Assembly: GCF_000599885.1 (NCBI RefSeq)
Contig: NZ_JFGT01000007.1
Coordinates: 124,001 to 188,000, forward strand
DNA length: 64,000 bases
Origin: Pantoea sp. IMH
Lineage (GTDB): Bacteria > Pseudomonadota > Gammaproteobacteria > Enterobacterales > Enterobacteriaceae
Reading direction: 5' to 3'
The translations under genes were made by a program, and so were the position numbers. Below, piece by piece: positions 20,983-30,638 of this stretch. Within the stretch, counting starts at the first letter, position 1. Each line of letters starts with the position of its first letter. The notes beneath the pieces were generated by a model, which searched no databases, was not told the DNA's origin, and saw only the letters and a program-made list of their open reading frames with translations.

Positions 20983-21042
20983 AGTATTCTGATGCTTGCC
21001 TGATGGCTCGCCACACGGGCAAGAACAGGCTCAGATCGAAAA

Positions 21043-21252
21043 TTAGATGGCGGTTACGTTCACAGCAGCAGGGCCTTTCTGGCCATCCTGAATTTCGAAC
21101 TCAACGTTCTGGCCTTCGGCCAGCGTTTTGAAACCATTACCCTGGATTGCAGAGAAATGTACGAATACATCTTTGCTGCCGTCTGCTGGGGTGATGAAAC
21201 CAAAACCTTTAGACTCGTTGAACCACTTAACCTGACCTTTAATCTTTGCCAT
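21043..21252 (-). CDS. cspC: Cold-shock-family RNA-binding protein CspC
   Basis: 69 residues; as far as I remember it is identical to E. coli CspC. The RNP1 (KGFGFI) and RNP2 (VFVHFSAI) motifs are intact. CspC is a non-cold-inducible member that binds single-stranded RNA and DNA, affects rpoS and stress-gene mRNA stability, and melts terminator hairpins. AAGGA precedes the ATG. The leader upstream contains the decayed yobF. Confidence 0.98.
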
Positions 21253-21273
21253 TTTGCAAATTCCTTAGAGAGT

Positions 21274-21408
21274 TTATTCGCCCGGAGGCTTGACGTACAA
21301 AAAAACCAGAGACATTACTGCATGAGGCATGAATGGAGGCTCGGCAAAGAAGCGGTATTCAACGTCTACGTCTTAACTCGAAACTTCGTTACTGAAGATG
21401 CCATACAT
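21274..21408 (-). pseudogene. yobF: yobF, decayed (in-frame stop and frameshift)
   Basis: Starting at ATG 21408 the minus strand reads MYGIFSNEVSS, then TAA at 21373-21375, then DVDVEYRFFAEPPF. This aligns to the small heat-shock protein YobF ([20 protein letters not shown]), which precedes cspC in E. coli. After the stop the frame drifts by one base near 21325: the family frame resumes as ASCSNVS in another phase. The nucleotide run GCCTCATGCAGTAATGTCTC is kept although it is now out of frame. So the protein is lost here, or the sequence has another role. Confidence 0.7.
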
Positions 21409-21942
21409 AAACAGAGCTGTACCTCGTTTTATCTAAAAGCGTTATCACATATCCGTTAATTAATGGCAAGTCATTTTTAAACAGCAATTGAGACGTCGCA
21501 CAGAATTGAATCGGATAAGGTACAGACTGAATCTCTCTGTCTCTTCGGCTATGAGCGTAACACGCGTCAGTGCCTCTTATCGCCTGCCAGTTTGCCCCAT
21601 AAAAACAATAGCACAAGCTTACCCCGCCGGGGTGTTTCTGTCTATTCACTAATAAGACCAGCAGAAATTATCCGGCAGATGTATTGCATAAATATGGCAT
21701 GACGGCAGCCGGTAAGATCTTTTAAATGCGTACGCATCGTGCGAGGCAGGCGGGAGAAAACTGTACAAAAAAAAAGCTCAGGTACAATATAGAATTTTAA
21801 ATTGCACCAAAATCAGGAAACTGTATTCTGCCTGCCCCTTTAAAAGGCAAAAATGGCGCTGAATTAATTTCCGGCCCTGGCCAACGATTATTTGTATTAT
21901 TCATGATGACCTGTGAAATGCACCGCGTTTGAATTAAGCCTT
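21409..21942. other. AT-rich intergenic region upstream of cspC
   Basis: Non-coding as far as I can see. It should hold the yobF-cspC promoter on the minus strand at the left, and the 3' end of the MBL-fold gene at the right. There is a perfect 12-bp palindrome ATGCGTACGCAT at 21726-21737 and a stretch of nine A at about 21766. No ORF here looks like a protein. Confidence 0.5.
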
Positions 21943-22953
21943 TTAGGATTTATCCTGGTCTAGATTATTCAGCGATCTTTTCTCGCCAATTCGCCAGGCG
22001 CAAAATCGCCTTTCATCCATGCCGGCCGCTCGCATCGTTTCCATCAAAATTCTCGGGGGTTCATCCAGCGATTCATCGGCAAGTTCAAAGACGCCCCAGT
22101 GCACGGGAATGGAAATGGGCTCACCCAGAAATTTGTGCAGGGAGACCGCCGCGGCCGGGTTCATATGCTGTCCGCGCATAAACCATTCTGGCGCATATGC
22201 GCCCACCGGCAAGGCCGCCAGGTTAAAGGGGCCGAGACGGCGAGGTATCTCAAGCAAATTGTCCGAATAACCGCTGTCACCGGTAAACCAGAAGCTCAGC
22301 TTGTCCGTTTTGATCACCCAGCCGCACCAGAGTGAACGGTTACGATCGAAAGGCGTGCGCATACTCCAGTGACGTGCAGGAACGGCGTGGATATTCAGCC
22401 CGGCGGCCTGCGTTGTTTCCCACCAGTCCAGCTGAACAACGTTCCTGGCCCCAACGTTGCGAAACCAGGGCGCCAGCCCCAGCGGCACGACAAAGAGAAC
22501 GTCAGGGAAACGGCGCAGGATTTTTTTGATGGTGGGCCGGTCAAGATGATCATAATGGCTGTGTGAAATCAGTACGCAGGAGAGCGAAGCGAGCTGACTC
22601 AGCGCCAGCGGCGGCGGCGTTTTTCTCTCAGGCCCGAGAAAACTCACCGGGGAAACCCGGGCAGATAAAACAGGATCGATTAAGCTGTACTGCCCTGCTG
22701 TTCTGAGCAGCAGCGAGGCGTGACCAAGCCACCAGACAGCGTCATCGCTCCCGGCGAGATCGGCCTCTTGCCACCATTCGCGGGTGAAATGCGCATATCC
22801 CTGCGCAGGGGGAAAAGGCAGCCCGGCAGCCTTACGCTCCTTGCGCCAGCGTTTCAGATCGCCACGTGCCCTCAGCTCCTCTTCCGGATTACGAAAGCCG
22901 GCAGGCGTATGATGAGGTTTATCCGGATCGTACCAGGGATTCCGCCATGCCAT
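21943..22953 (-). CDS. MBL-fold metal-dependent hydrolase (NAPE-PLD/UlaG-like)
   Basis: 336 residues. The metallo-beta-lactamase motif SHSHYDHLDRPT (near 130) supplies zinc ligands. Further ligands are in WFTGDSGYSD and IPVHWGVFEL. The N-terminal MAWRNPWYDP and the tryptophan-rich WWLGHASLLL are typical of the family that includes eukaryotic NAPE-PLD and bacterial RomA-like proteins. The substrate is unknown. It lies 19 bp after yebO on the same strand and is absent from this position in E. coli, so it is a lineage-specific insertion or retention. Confidence 0.85.
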   Translation of the reverse strand: MAWRNPWYDPDKPHHTPAGFRNPEEELRARGDLKRWRKERKAAGLPFPPAQGYAHFTREWWQEADLAGSDDAVWWLGHASLLLRTAGQYSLIDPVLSARVSPVSFLGPERKTPPPLALSQLASLSCVLISHSHYDHLDRPTIKKILRRFPDVLFVVPLGLAPWFRNVGARNVVQLDWWETTQAAGLNIHAVPARHWSMRTPFDRNRSLWCGWVIKTDKLSFWFTGDSGYSDNLLEIPRRLGPFNLAALPVGAYAPEWFMRGQHMNPAAAVSLHKFLGEPISIPVHWGVFELADESLDEPPRILMETMRAAGMDERRFCAWRIGEKRSLNNLDQDKS

Positions 22954-22972
22954 AAATTCTTTTCCCGGAAGC

Positions 22973-23242
22973 TTAACGTTCAGGGATCAGACGAATAAAG
23001 TCCTGACCACTTGTTTCTTCTGTGGAGGTTGTTGTCTCTTTCCCGACCACCTTATCGGTAAGCCGGTTGAGCATGGCGTTCTGACGCTTCTGCTCCTCCA
23101 GCAACAGCTCAAGTAAGCGTACCTGCTGGCTGGCTCTGACGCTGGCCCTGTTAACGAAGAACCAGGCAATCAGGCTGATGATGACCAGCAGCGCCGTAAA
23201 TCCCATTGACGCCAGCCCCATCGTATCATTTGTTATTGTCAT
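22973..23242 (-). CDS. yebO: YebO-family small membrane protein
   Basis: 89 residues with GAGG before the ATG. One membrane helix (about 12-30, ending LIAWFFVNRAS) is followed by a helical segment (LLELLLEEQKRQNAMLNRL) and a polar tail ending DFIRLIPER. This matches YebO of E. coli in order and in the NRAS and RQNA.L.RL blocks. Function is unknown. In E. coli mgrB follows; I find no mgrB here. Confidence 0.8.
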   Translation of the reverse strand: MTITNDTMGLASMGFTALLVIISLIAWFFVNRASVRASQQVRLLELLLEEQKRQNAMLNRLTDKVVGKETTTSTEETSGQDFIRLIPER

Positions 23243-23477
23243 AGTTGCCTCAGAAATGCCTCTCTTTTTCCTGCAGTCGCGGTGCGGTGCAGTCAGGGGA
23301 GAGATTTTACCCTGTCGCCATAAAATTGACAGTCAGCATGAAAGATTTTAGGAACCTTCACAGAGTGCCACATGCCCTGACGCGTTATGCTGCAGAAAAT
23401 GGTTGTCAGCTGGTAAGCTATGCTCTCACAGCGAGGCGAGGATGCCTGACAGCTGACATTGTTGTAAAGGAGAGGAA

Positions 23478-23714
23478 ATGCGTTTTTTAGTCCGACTTGT
23501 GATGCTTTTTGTGGTGATCTGGATTGCGCTGCTGGTGACCGGCTATGGCGTACTGACCAGCAGTGCCAGTAACGTGGCGGGACTGGGTTTACAGTGCCAC
23601 TACCTGACCGCCCGCGGCGTGGTTGCGGCACAATACCTCCATTCAGATAGCGGCATTGTGGGCGTAACCGACTGTCCGCTACTCAGAAAAAGTACCGAGG
23701 TGGTGGATAACTAA
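23478..23714 (+). CDS. yobH: YobH family protein
   Basis: 78 residues starting after AAGGAGAGG. A signal-like hydrophobic N-terminus (residues 4-24) is followed by AGLGLQCHYLTARG and TDCPLLRKS, as in E. coli YobH. Probably secreted or anchored to the inner membrane; function unknown. It converges on kdgR, 31 bp away. Confidence 0.9.
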   Translation: MRFLVRLVMLFVVIWIALLVTGYGVLTSSASNVAGLGLQCHYLTARGVVAAQYLHSDSGIVGVTDCPLLRKSTEVVDN

Positions 23715-23745
23715 GCGCCGGGGCCAGCGTCTCTGGCCCCGCAAT

Positions 23746-24537
23746 TCAGAATGGATAGTCGTGGTAACCCATCTGTTCAGAGAGTTTTCTTGCAGCCTGA
23801 TGCAGCATCGCCACGTAGTGGCTTTTCTCATCTTCCGAAAAACGAATGGTCGGGAAGGAAATGCTCAGGCCCGCAATCACCACGCCAAAACGGTCAAAAA
23901 CCGGAACGGCAATGCAGCGTAACCCCTCTTCCTGCTCTTCATTATCCTCACCATAACCCTGTGCCCGGACCCGCTCCAGAACCGGGATTAACTCCTCTGC
24001 ACTGCCTACGGTACGCGAAGTACTGCGGGTGAAGATAACGTCCGCCAGAATCTCTTTTACCTCTTCCGAATCGCGCCAGGCCAGCAGCACTTTGCCAATT
24101 GCCGTACTGTGTAACGGGTTGCGGCGGCCGATGCGGGAATACATGCGCAGGTTATACAGAGAGTCGATTTTATGGATATAGACAATGCTGTCTTCTTCCA
24201 GCGCACCCAGATGGATAGTTTCTTTAGTGTGTCGTGAGAGTTCGCGCATCTGAATGTCCGCGCTGCGGATCAGATCGACGTTTTGCAGCGCTTTAGCGCC
24301 CAGTTCAAACAGCTTCAGGGTCAGGGAGTATTTCTCTGAATCGCCCTCCTGAGAGACGTATCCAAGGGACTTCATCGTTTGCAGGAAACGGTACACGGTA
24401 CTTTTGGACATCATCACCCGTTGTGAAAGTTCGGTGATGCCGTGCTCCCTCTCCTCCCCCAGCGCCTGTAAAATCCCAAAGACTTTCATTACCGAAGAGA
24501 CCGCATCCGGTTGTTTATCCATATCACCGCTAGCCAT
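23746..24537 (-). CDS. kdgR: IclR-family transcriptional repressor KdgR
   Basis: 263 residues. An N-terminal winged helix-turn-helix (about 15-75, ELSQRVMMSKSTVYRFLQTM) is followed by the IclR effector domain. KdgR represses genes for pectin and 2-keto-3-deoxygluconate use and is released by KDG. Its pathway product KDPG is split by Eda, also in this window. A KdgR-like box lies just upstream of its own start. Confidence 0.96.
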   Translation of the reverse strand: MASGDMDKQPDAVSSVMKVFGILQALGEEREHGITELSQRVMMSKSTVYRFLQTMKSLGYVSQEGDSEKYSLTLKLFELGAKALQNVDLIRSADIQMRELSRHTKETIHLGALEEDSIVYIHKIDSLYNLRMYSRIGRRNPLHSTAIGKVLLAWRDSEEVKEILADVIFTRSTSRTVGSAEELIPVLERVRAQGYGEDNEEQEEGLRCIAVPVFDRFGVVIAGLSISFPTIRFSEDEKSHYVAMLHQAARKLSEQMGYHDYPF

Positions 24538-24560
24538 GAGGGATCCTTTATGTGTTTTAT

Positions 24561-24582
24561 AAAAAATGGAACGTGATTTCTA
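24561..24582 (-). promoter_or_regulatory. Candidate KdgR box upstream of kdgR
   Basis: On the minus strand GAAATCACGTTCCATTT matches 12 of 17 positions of a KdgR box (GAAACATTGTTTCATTT). It lies about 25-45 bp upstream of the kdgR start, which would allow autoregulation. The match is by eye. Confidence 0.3.
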
Positions 24583-24726
24583 GTATACGTTTGGCGTCAG
24601 TAAAGGCGCAACGCCGGGCGTCGCATAATTGTGAACATGGCGGTGATATTTTTAGCCTCTTCAGTGGGCATGCGGGGGAAAAATCATTAGCATACTAAGA
24701 TTCTCTTCCCTGATTCAGAAAGACCT

Positions 24727-26100
24727 ATGCCGCAATCAACCCATGCTGACGGCTTGCCCGTCCCCCAGCGCTACGGTGCGATCCTTGCTATCGCGCTTGG
24801 CATTACGGTGGCCGTCCTTGACGGTGCCATTGCCAATGTCGCATTACCGACGATTGCCCGCGATCTCAACGCCAGCCCGGCGGAATCCATCTGGATCGTC
24901 AATGCGTATCAGCTGGCGATTATCATGTCGCTGCTATCGCTTTCGTTCCTGGGCGATATCCTGGGATACCGCCGCATTTATCAGTGGGGGTTGATACTGT
25001 TTACCGGCACCTCGGTGTTTTGTGCGCTTGCTACGTCGCTTGAGATGCTCACCTTCGCGCGCGTCCTGCAGGGATTCGGTGGCGCGGCGCTGATGAGCGT
25101 TAATACCGCCCTGATAAGAATAATTTATCCGCAGCGTTTTCTCGGAAGGGGAATGGGGATCAATTCGCTGATTGTGGCGGTCTCGATCGCCGCCGGACCA
25201 ACGATTGCTGCGGCTATTCTCGCCGTGGCGAGCTGGCACTGGCTGTTCCTGATTAATATCCCCATCGGTCTGGCGGCGCTCTGCCTCGCCTTTCGTTTCC
25301 TGCCGGATAATCAGCAGAAAGCCGAAGGTCAGCGTTTCGACGTCGTCAGCGCTCTAATGAATGCATTAACCTTTGGCCTGCTGATCTCAGCCATAAGTGG
25401 CTTTGCACAAGGACACAGTGGCAAGCTTATCCTCACCGAGGTTGTCGCCCTGCTGGTGGTGGGCTTTCTGTTTATCCGGCGTCAGCTTCGCCTGCCTTTT
25501 CCGCTGCTCCCGGTCGATCTTTTCCGTATTCCGTTATTCTCTCTCTCGATAGGCACTTCCATCTGTTCCTTCTGCGCCCAGATGCTGGCGATGGTCTCGC
25601 TGCCCTTTTTTCTGCAAACCGTCCTGTTGCGCGGTGAAGTGGCCACGGGCCTGCTGCTAACCCCCTGGCCGCTGGCGACCATGCTCATTTCTCCGGTTGC
25701 CGGCAGGCTGGCAGAGCGCGGTAATCCAGGCCTGCCGGGCGCGGCCGGGATGGCTCTCTTTGCCGCCGGGCTCTTTTCGCTGGCGCTGCTGCCCACATCG
25801 CCCGGCAATGCCGATATTATCTGGCGAATGGCGCTGTGCGGGGCGGGTTTCGGGCTGTTCCAGTCCCCCAACAATCACGCCATTATCTCTTCAGCGCCCC
25901 GTCACCGCAGCGGAGGAGCCAGCGGCATGCTTGGCACCGCCCGTCTTCTCGGACAGACCATGGGTGCTGCGCTGGTCGCGCTGATGTTTAATCTGTTTGA
26001 TGGACAAGGCACCCATGCTTCTCTGCTGCTGGCGGGCGGCTTCGCCACTCTCGCAGCCATCGTCAGTGCTCTTCGCCTGACGCAGCCTCGTACCCGGTGA
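24727..26100 (+). CDS. yebQ: MFS transporter YebQ (DHA2 family)
   Basis: 457 residues, the same length as E. coli YebQ. Fourteen hydrophobic helices fit the DHA2 drug:H+ antiporter group. The motif at helix 1 (AVLDGAIANVALPTIARDL) and the A-motif-like LGDILGYRRIYQWG are visible. The substrate is unknown. It is divergent from kdgR and converges on htpX. Confidence 0.9.
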   Translation: MPQSTHADGLPVPQRYGAILAIALGITVAVLDGAIANVALPTIARDLNASPAESIWIVNAYQLAIIMSLLSLSFLGDILGYRRIYQWGLILFTGTSVFCALATSLEMLTFARVLQGFGGAALMSVNTALIRIIYPQRFLGRGMGINSLIVAVSIAAGPTIAAAILAVASWHWLFLINIPIGLAALCLAFRFLPDNQQKAEGQRFDVVSALMNALTFGLLISAISGFAQGHSGKLILTEVVALLVVGFLFIRRQLRLPFPLLPVDLFRIPLFSLSIGTSICSFCAQMLAMVSLPFFLQTVLLRGEVATGLLLTPWPLATMLISPVAGRLAERGNPGLPGAAGMALFAAGLFSLALLPTSPGNADIIWRMALCGAGFGLFQSPNNHAIISSAPRHRSGGASGMLGTARLLGQTMGAALVALMFNLFDGQGTHASLLLAGGFATLAAIVSALRLTQPRTR

Positions 26101-26114
26101 CCCTGTTCAGATAT

Positions 26115-26143
26115 AAAAAAACCGACCATAAGGCCGGTTTTTT
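26115..26143. terminator. Bidirectional terminator between yebQ and htpX
   Basis: AAAAAACCG and CGGTTTTTT pair around an 11-nt loop. The A-run and T-run make it usable from both sides, fitting the convergent genes. Confidence 0.7.
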
Positions 26144-26157
26144 ACAGGGCTGGAAAC

Positions 26158-27036
26158 TTAATTCAGGTACTGGCCGCTGCGCAGCGCCTCAATACGTTTA
26201 TCCAGCGGAGGATGCGACATAAACAGCTCGCTGATCGATTTTGACTTGCCGTTAATGCAGAAGGCCAACATGGTACTGGCTTCCTGCGGCTCGTAGCTGG
26301 TCTTCAGACGCTGAAGCGCGGCGATCATTTTTTCACGACCAACCAGTTTTGCAGAACCGGCGTCAGCATGAAATTCACGGTGGCGCGAGAACCACATGGT
26401 AATCATGCTGGCAAGGATGCCGAATACCAGCTCCAGCACCATCGACACGGCAAAGTAAACCATCGGATTACCGTTGCTTTCGCCTTCTTCACGGTTACCG
26501 GACAAAAAGCCGGAGGCGATCTGGGCGATAATGCGCGAAACGAAGATAACAAAGGTGTTAACGACCCCCTGAATCAGCGTCATCGTGACCATGTCACCGT
26601 TGGCAATATGGCTGATTTCGTGCGCCAGCACCGCTTCCGCTTCATCGCGGCTCATATTCTGCAACAGGCCTGTGGATACCGCCACCAGAGAGGCGTCGCG
26701 GCGCGCGCCGGTCGCAAACGCGTTGATGTCCGGGGCGTGATAGACGGCAACCTGCGGCATCGCGATCCCCGCCTGCTGCGCCTGACGGGCAATAGTCTGC
26801 ACCAGCCAGCGTTCGGTTTCAGTGCGGGGTTGTTCAATCACTTCACCGCCGACGGAACGCAGCGCCATCCATTTCGACATCAGCAGTGAAACAAACGCAC
26901 CGCCAAAGCCAAACAGGCCTGCCATGATCATCAGGCCCTGAACGCTGCTTGACTGGATCCCTGTCAGGCTGAGGATCAGCCCGAATACCAACATCACTCC
27001 AAGGTTGGTTAACAGGAAAAGCGCAATACGCATCAT
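26158..27036 (-). CDS. htpX: Membrane zinc metalloprotease HtpX
   Basis: 292 residues. Two membrane helices at the N-terminus (about 5-55) and two near 155-215 flank the M48 protease domain. The zinc motif is HEISH (near 139), with the third ligand in EFHADAGS. It degrades misfolded inner-membrane proteins alongside FtsH. A 200-bp AT-rich gap upstream probably holds its stress promoter. Confidence 0.97.
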   Translation of the reverse strand: MMRIALFLLTNLGVMLVFGLILSLTGIQSSSVQGLMIMAGLFGFGGAFVSLLMSKWMALRSVGGEVIEQPRTETERWLVQTIARQAQQAGIAMPQVAVYHAPDINAFATGARRDASLVAVSTGLLQNMSRDEAEAVLAHEISHIANGDMVTMTLIQGVVNTFVIFVSRIIAQIASGFLSGNREEGESNGNPMVYFAVSMVLELVFGILASMITMWFSRHREFHADAGSAKLVGREKMIAALQRLKTSYEPQEASTMLAFCINGKSKSISELFMSHPPLDKRIEALRSGQYLN

Positions 27037-27235
27037 AAATTTTTATCTTCCTCAGTAAGCAAATGTGCCTGTAACGGATAACTATCCTATGGGCTGACGA
27101 AAACAATTCAAGCTCTCTTAATGTTTAAGTGCTTAAAAAGACATAACTTTACACTTAATTTTAACAAAGTAAAACTGCGGTTAAGAACAAGGCGGAGCGT
27201 GACAAAAAAAGCGGCGATTCGCGCTGTAACAGAGC

Positions 27236-27305
27236 AAAAAAAAACACAGCTTGCGCTGTGTTTGTGTTACGGGCAACGTTGTGAAGCACGGTTTTCACCG
27301 TGCTT
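27236..27305 (-). terminator. Tandem hairpins ending the proQ-prc transcript
   Basis: Five bases after the prc stop is a 10-bp stem GAAGCACGGT / ACCGTGCTTC (about 27282-27305). Next is ACACAGC / GCTGTGT (27244-27261) followed on the minus strand by a run of at least eight T. The second is a typical intrinsic terminator. Confidence 0.85.
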
Positions 27306-27310
27306 CCGGT

Positions 27311-29347
27311 TTACTGCCCTGCCGCTGCCGGGTTCGCTTTTTCCAGCGCCGCCAGGTCGTTGGCAATGTTGACCGTTTCATCAAGATAAGGATCGGGCTC
27401 TTTATAATCCTTTGGCAAATCATCAAGTTTTGCCAGTGGCTTTTTGCCTTCCTGCTTCAGTCGCGCATTAATGCGCTCCAGCCGCATCGCATCTTCTTCC
27501 TGATTTTCTTTCTCACGCTCGGCGTAGTTAAGCGAAATCATATTGCGCTTCTCTTTCAGCGCATTGAAGCGGGCGATATCTTTCAGAATGTACTGAAACT
27601 CGCGATCTTTGGCGATACGCGCCTGATGGTTTTTCACCAGCTGCGGCTCCAGCGGGCTCAGATCGCCGGTTTTGGTGTAGCTCGCCGCATTGATGCTGTC
27701 CCAGGGCAGCGCGTTATCTTCAAACTTCTCGCCGGTTTCGACCGCCTCAACGCCAGTAGGCATCAGCAGATCTGGCGTGACGCCTTTACGCTGCGTACTG
27801 CCACCGTTGATGCGGTAGAATTTCTGAATGGTATAGGTAATGGAACCTAACGCTGGCCATTCAGGACGAAGCATCTGATCGTAAATGCGGTTCAGAGAAC
27901 GATACTGCTGCACGGTACCCTTTCCAAAGGTAGGTTCACCGACGATCAGCGCACGCCCATAATCCTGCATAGCCGCCGCAAAGATTTCGGATGCCGATGC
28001 GCTGAAGCGATCGACCAGCACCACCAGCGGACCTTTATAGAACACCGTACCGTCAGTATCGCTATCTTCACGGATTTTACCGTTATTATCCCGCACCTGT
28101 ACGATAGGTCCAGCGGGAATAAACAGGCCGGAAAGCGACACGGCCTCGGTCAGCGCACCGCCGCCGTTGGTCCGCAGATCGATTACGATGCTGTTAACGT
28201 TCTGCTTTTGCAGTTTCTGCAGCTGCGCCTTAACGTCATCGGTCAGGCCAACATAGAAGCCGGGAATGTCCAGTACGCCCACTTTCTCTTTACCCACGTC
28301 ATGCACGGTCATTTTCACCGCCCGATCTTCCAGGCGAATTTTTTCACGTGTCAGGGTAATGATGCGGGTTTTGGTCCCCTTACCGGCTGGCAGCATCTCC
28401 AGACGAACTTTGCTTCCCTTTGGCCCTTTAATCAGGGCGACAACATCGTCAAGACGCCAGCCGATCACATCCACCATCGGCTTGCCTGGCTGCCCGACGC
28501 CAACGATGCGATCGCCTACGGTAATCGCTTTGCTTTTCGCTGCCGGGCCGCCGGCGACCATGGAATTGATGACCGTATAATCTTCATCCATCTGCAGTAC
28601 CGCGCCAATCCCTTCCAGCGAAAGGCTCATTTCCGTATTGAACTGGTCGGTATTGCGGGGAGAAAGATAGCTGGTATGCGGGTCGATTTCACGGGCAAAG
28701 GCAGTCATCGCCAGCTGGAAAACATCTTCGCTGTTGCTCTGCGCCAGGCGGCGGATAGCAAACTGATAACGCTTGGTGAGAACCTCGCGGATCTCTTTTT
28801 CATCTTTGCCGGTGAGCTTGAGGCTCAGTTCGTCATATTTGACTTTGGCATCCCAGAGCTGATCCAGCTCGGCGCTGTTCACGGGCCAGGGAGCCTTGCC
28901 GCGGTCGATATCAATCGTATCGTGGCCGCTAAAATCCATCGGCTTATTCAGCACGGAGAGCGCGTAGTGATAGCGCTCGAAGCGGCGTTTCTGCGCCAGA
29001 TTATATAAATCGTAAAAAACGTCCAGCTGGCCCGTTTTTAATTCGTTCCCCAGGGTGGTTTTCTTCGCCGCATACTGCTGAATATCGGAGGCAAGCAGTA
29101 CGTTATGGCTGTAGTCCAGCAGATTGAGGTAGCGATCGAAAATTTTCGCCGAGAAACTCTTATCGAGCTCGAACTGGCGATAGTGCGAACGGGTGAAGCG
29201 TGAAGTCACGCGCTCACTGACCGTCGCATGCTGGGGTTCCTGATGAAGTTGAGGGATCTGATCGGCGCGCGTGATGGTATCGGCAGCGAAAACGTTCCCG
29301 GCAAGCAGCAGTCCAGCGAATACGGTGGTTTTTAGAAAGTTGTTCAT
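27311..29347 (-). CDS. prc: Tail-specific periplasmic protease Prc (Tsp)
   Basis: 678 residues with a cleavable signal peptide (residues 1-21, ending VFAA). A PDZ domain lies near 240-320 (LSLEGIGAVL start). The S41 catalytic region has the serine in DRFSASASEIFAAA and the lysine in EPTFGKGTVQQ. It degrades periplasmic proteins through their C-termini, including FtsI precursor and MepS with the adaptor NlpI. It is 19 bp downstream of proQ. Confidence 0.97.
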   Translation of the reverse strand: MNNFLKTTVFAGLLLAGNVFAADTITRADQIPQLHQEPQHATVSERVTSRFTRSHYRQFELDKSFSAKIFDRYLNLLDYSHNVLLASDIQQYAAKKTTLGNELKTGQLDVFYDLYNLAQKRRFERYHYALSVLNKPMDFSGHDTIDIDRGKAPWPVNSAELDQLWDAKVKYDELSLKLTGKDEKEIREVLTKRYQFAIRRLAQSNSEDVFQLAMTAFAREIDPHTSYLSPRNTDQFNTEMSLSLEGIGAVLQMDEDYTVINSMVAGGPAAKSKAITVGDRIVGVGQPGKPMVDVIGWRLDDVVALIKGPKGSKVRLEMLPAGKGTKTRIITLTREKIRLEDRAVKMTVHDVGKEKVGVLDIPGFYVGLTDDVKAQLQKLQKQNVNSIVIDLRTNGGGALTEAVSLSGLFIPAGPIVQVRDNNGKIREDSDTDGTVFYKGPLVVLVDRFSASASEIFAAAMQDYGRALIVGEPTFGKGTVQQYRSLNRIYDQMLRPEWPALGSITYTIQKFYRINGGSTQRKGVTPDLLMPTGVEAVETGEKFEDNALPWDSINAASYTKTGDLSPLEPQLVKNHQARIAKDREFQYILKDIARFNALKEKRNMISLNYAEREKENQEEDAMRLERINARLKQEGKKPLAKLDDLPKDYKEPDPYLDETVNIANDLAALEKANPAAAGQ

Positions 29348-29366
29348 GCCCTGATTGGCCTCCGTA

Positions 29367-30041
29367 TCAGAACTGCAAGTGTTCTGCGCGTACTATCATT
29401 GCCATGCCGGAGGTGAGCTGTACCCGGACGCCATCTTTGGTAATTTCAAGAATGGTGGCATCCATCGCACTTTTACCCGCGGTGACTTTGATCTGCTGGC
29501 CGATCTGCAAGGCTGCCGTGTCGGTGACGGGTTTGCTGCGCGGTGGCTGACGTTCTGCCAAAGGCGCGCGGTCAGCCGCAGGCTTACTCTGCGCTTTACG
29601 TGGCTGCTCGCCTTCGGCAGAAGGCTTACGCACCGGCTTGCGGGGACGACGTGGCGCAGCCTCGGTGCCCGCTTCACGTTTTTTCGCCTGCTGCTGCTCG
29701 CGCTGCGCCTGAACGCGCGCCTTAGCCTCTTCCAGCTGCTTACGGGCATGCTCCACATGCTGCTCGTCAAGCACGCCACAGGCGTTGCCATCGAGGTCAA
29801 CACGGGTTGCGCCCGCTTTAATACCATATAAATAACGCCAGCTCGACGTGTAAAGACGTAACGCGGAACGAAGCTGAGTTTTACTCAGATTCATTTCTCC
29901 CTGTACACGATCGACTAAATCCTGAAAGATGCCGATCTTTAGCGGCTTTGCTTCGCCTTCGGCACTGAAACATTGAGGAAAGCGCTCGGCCAGAAAGGCG
30001 ATAACTTCTTTGCTGCTATTCAACTTAGGTTGATTTTCCAT
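29367..30041 (-). CDS. proQ: RNA chaperone ProQ
   Basis: 224 residues. The N-terminal FinO-like RNA-binding domain (about 1-120, [16 protein letters not shown]) is followed by a basic alanine/arginine/lysine linker and a C-terminal Tudor-like domain (about 175-224). ProQ binds many structured small RNAs and mRNA 3' ends. It forms an operon with prc. Confidence 0.96.
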   Translation of the reverse strand: MENQPKLNSSKEVIAFLAERFPQCFSAEGEAKPLKIGIFQDLVDRVQGEMNLSKTQLRSALRLYTSSWRYLYGIKAGATRVDLDGNACGVLDEQHVEHARKQLEEAKARVQAQREQQQAKKREAGTEAAPRRPRKPVRKPSAEGEQPRKAQSKPAADRAPLAERQPPRSKPVTDTAALQIGQQIKVTAGKSAMDATILEITKDGVRVQLTSGMAMIVRAEHLQF

Positions 30042-30137
30042 GAAATTTCCTGATTACAACGGGTTTGCCAACCAGCGCGGGCATGAACAGGCGTCATTAT
30101 AATGACCCCATCGGCAATTGCTACGTTATCCAGCGCT

Positions 30138-30638
30138 TTAGCTGCGTTTCATGTGAATAAATTTTTCCACATCGGTTCCGGCGAGGACGTCACACAACCC
30201 GTCAGTCAGGATTTTCAGGCCCTGTTCGTCTTCATGGTCGAAACGGTTATATTCCACGCTGTCGATATCCAGCACGCCAATGGTTTCACCGTTAACCACC
30301 AGCGGCAGCACGATTTCAGCATTGCTGGCGGCGTCGCAGGCGATATGGCCAGGAAACGCATGCACGTCTTCAATACGCTGGACGCGCTTTTCCGCGACGG
30401 CAGTACCGCAAACGCCTTTACCGACGGGGATCCGCACGCAGGCGATCTTACCCTGAAACGGCCCCAGGACCAGGGTATCGGCTTCGGTTAACAGATAAAA
30501 ACCCGCCCAGTTGACGCCCTCAAGACGCTCATAGAGCAGCGCACTACAGTTACCCATCACAGCAAGAAAACTGGTTTCACCGGCAATAAGCGCGCCCAGA
30601 TCGCGGTTCAGATCGGAATAAAATTCTGTCTTTGTCAT
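30138..30638 (-). CDS. msrC: Free methionine-(R)-sulfoxide reductase MsrC
   Basis: 166 residues, a GAF-type fold. The catalytic cysteines are in GKIACVRIPVGKGVCGTAV and HIACDAASNAEIV. It reduces free methionine-R-sulfoxide. It is divergent from letA across a 220-bp gap, in which I see no further gene. Confidence 0.94.
   Translation of the reverse strand: MTKTEFYSDLNRDLGALIAGETSFLAVMGNCSALLYERLEGVNWAGFYLLTEADTLVLGPFQGKIACVRIPVGKGVCGTAVAEKRVQRIEDVHAFPGHIACDAASNAEIVLPLVVNGETIGVLDIDSVEYNRFDHEDEQGLKILTDGLCDVLAGTDVEKFIHMKRS

Noticed and set aside
23338-23490. 50-codon plus-strand frame just before yobH
   Set aside because: No ribosome site, overlaps the yobH start, no family resemblance; it is not MgrB.
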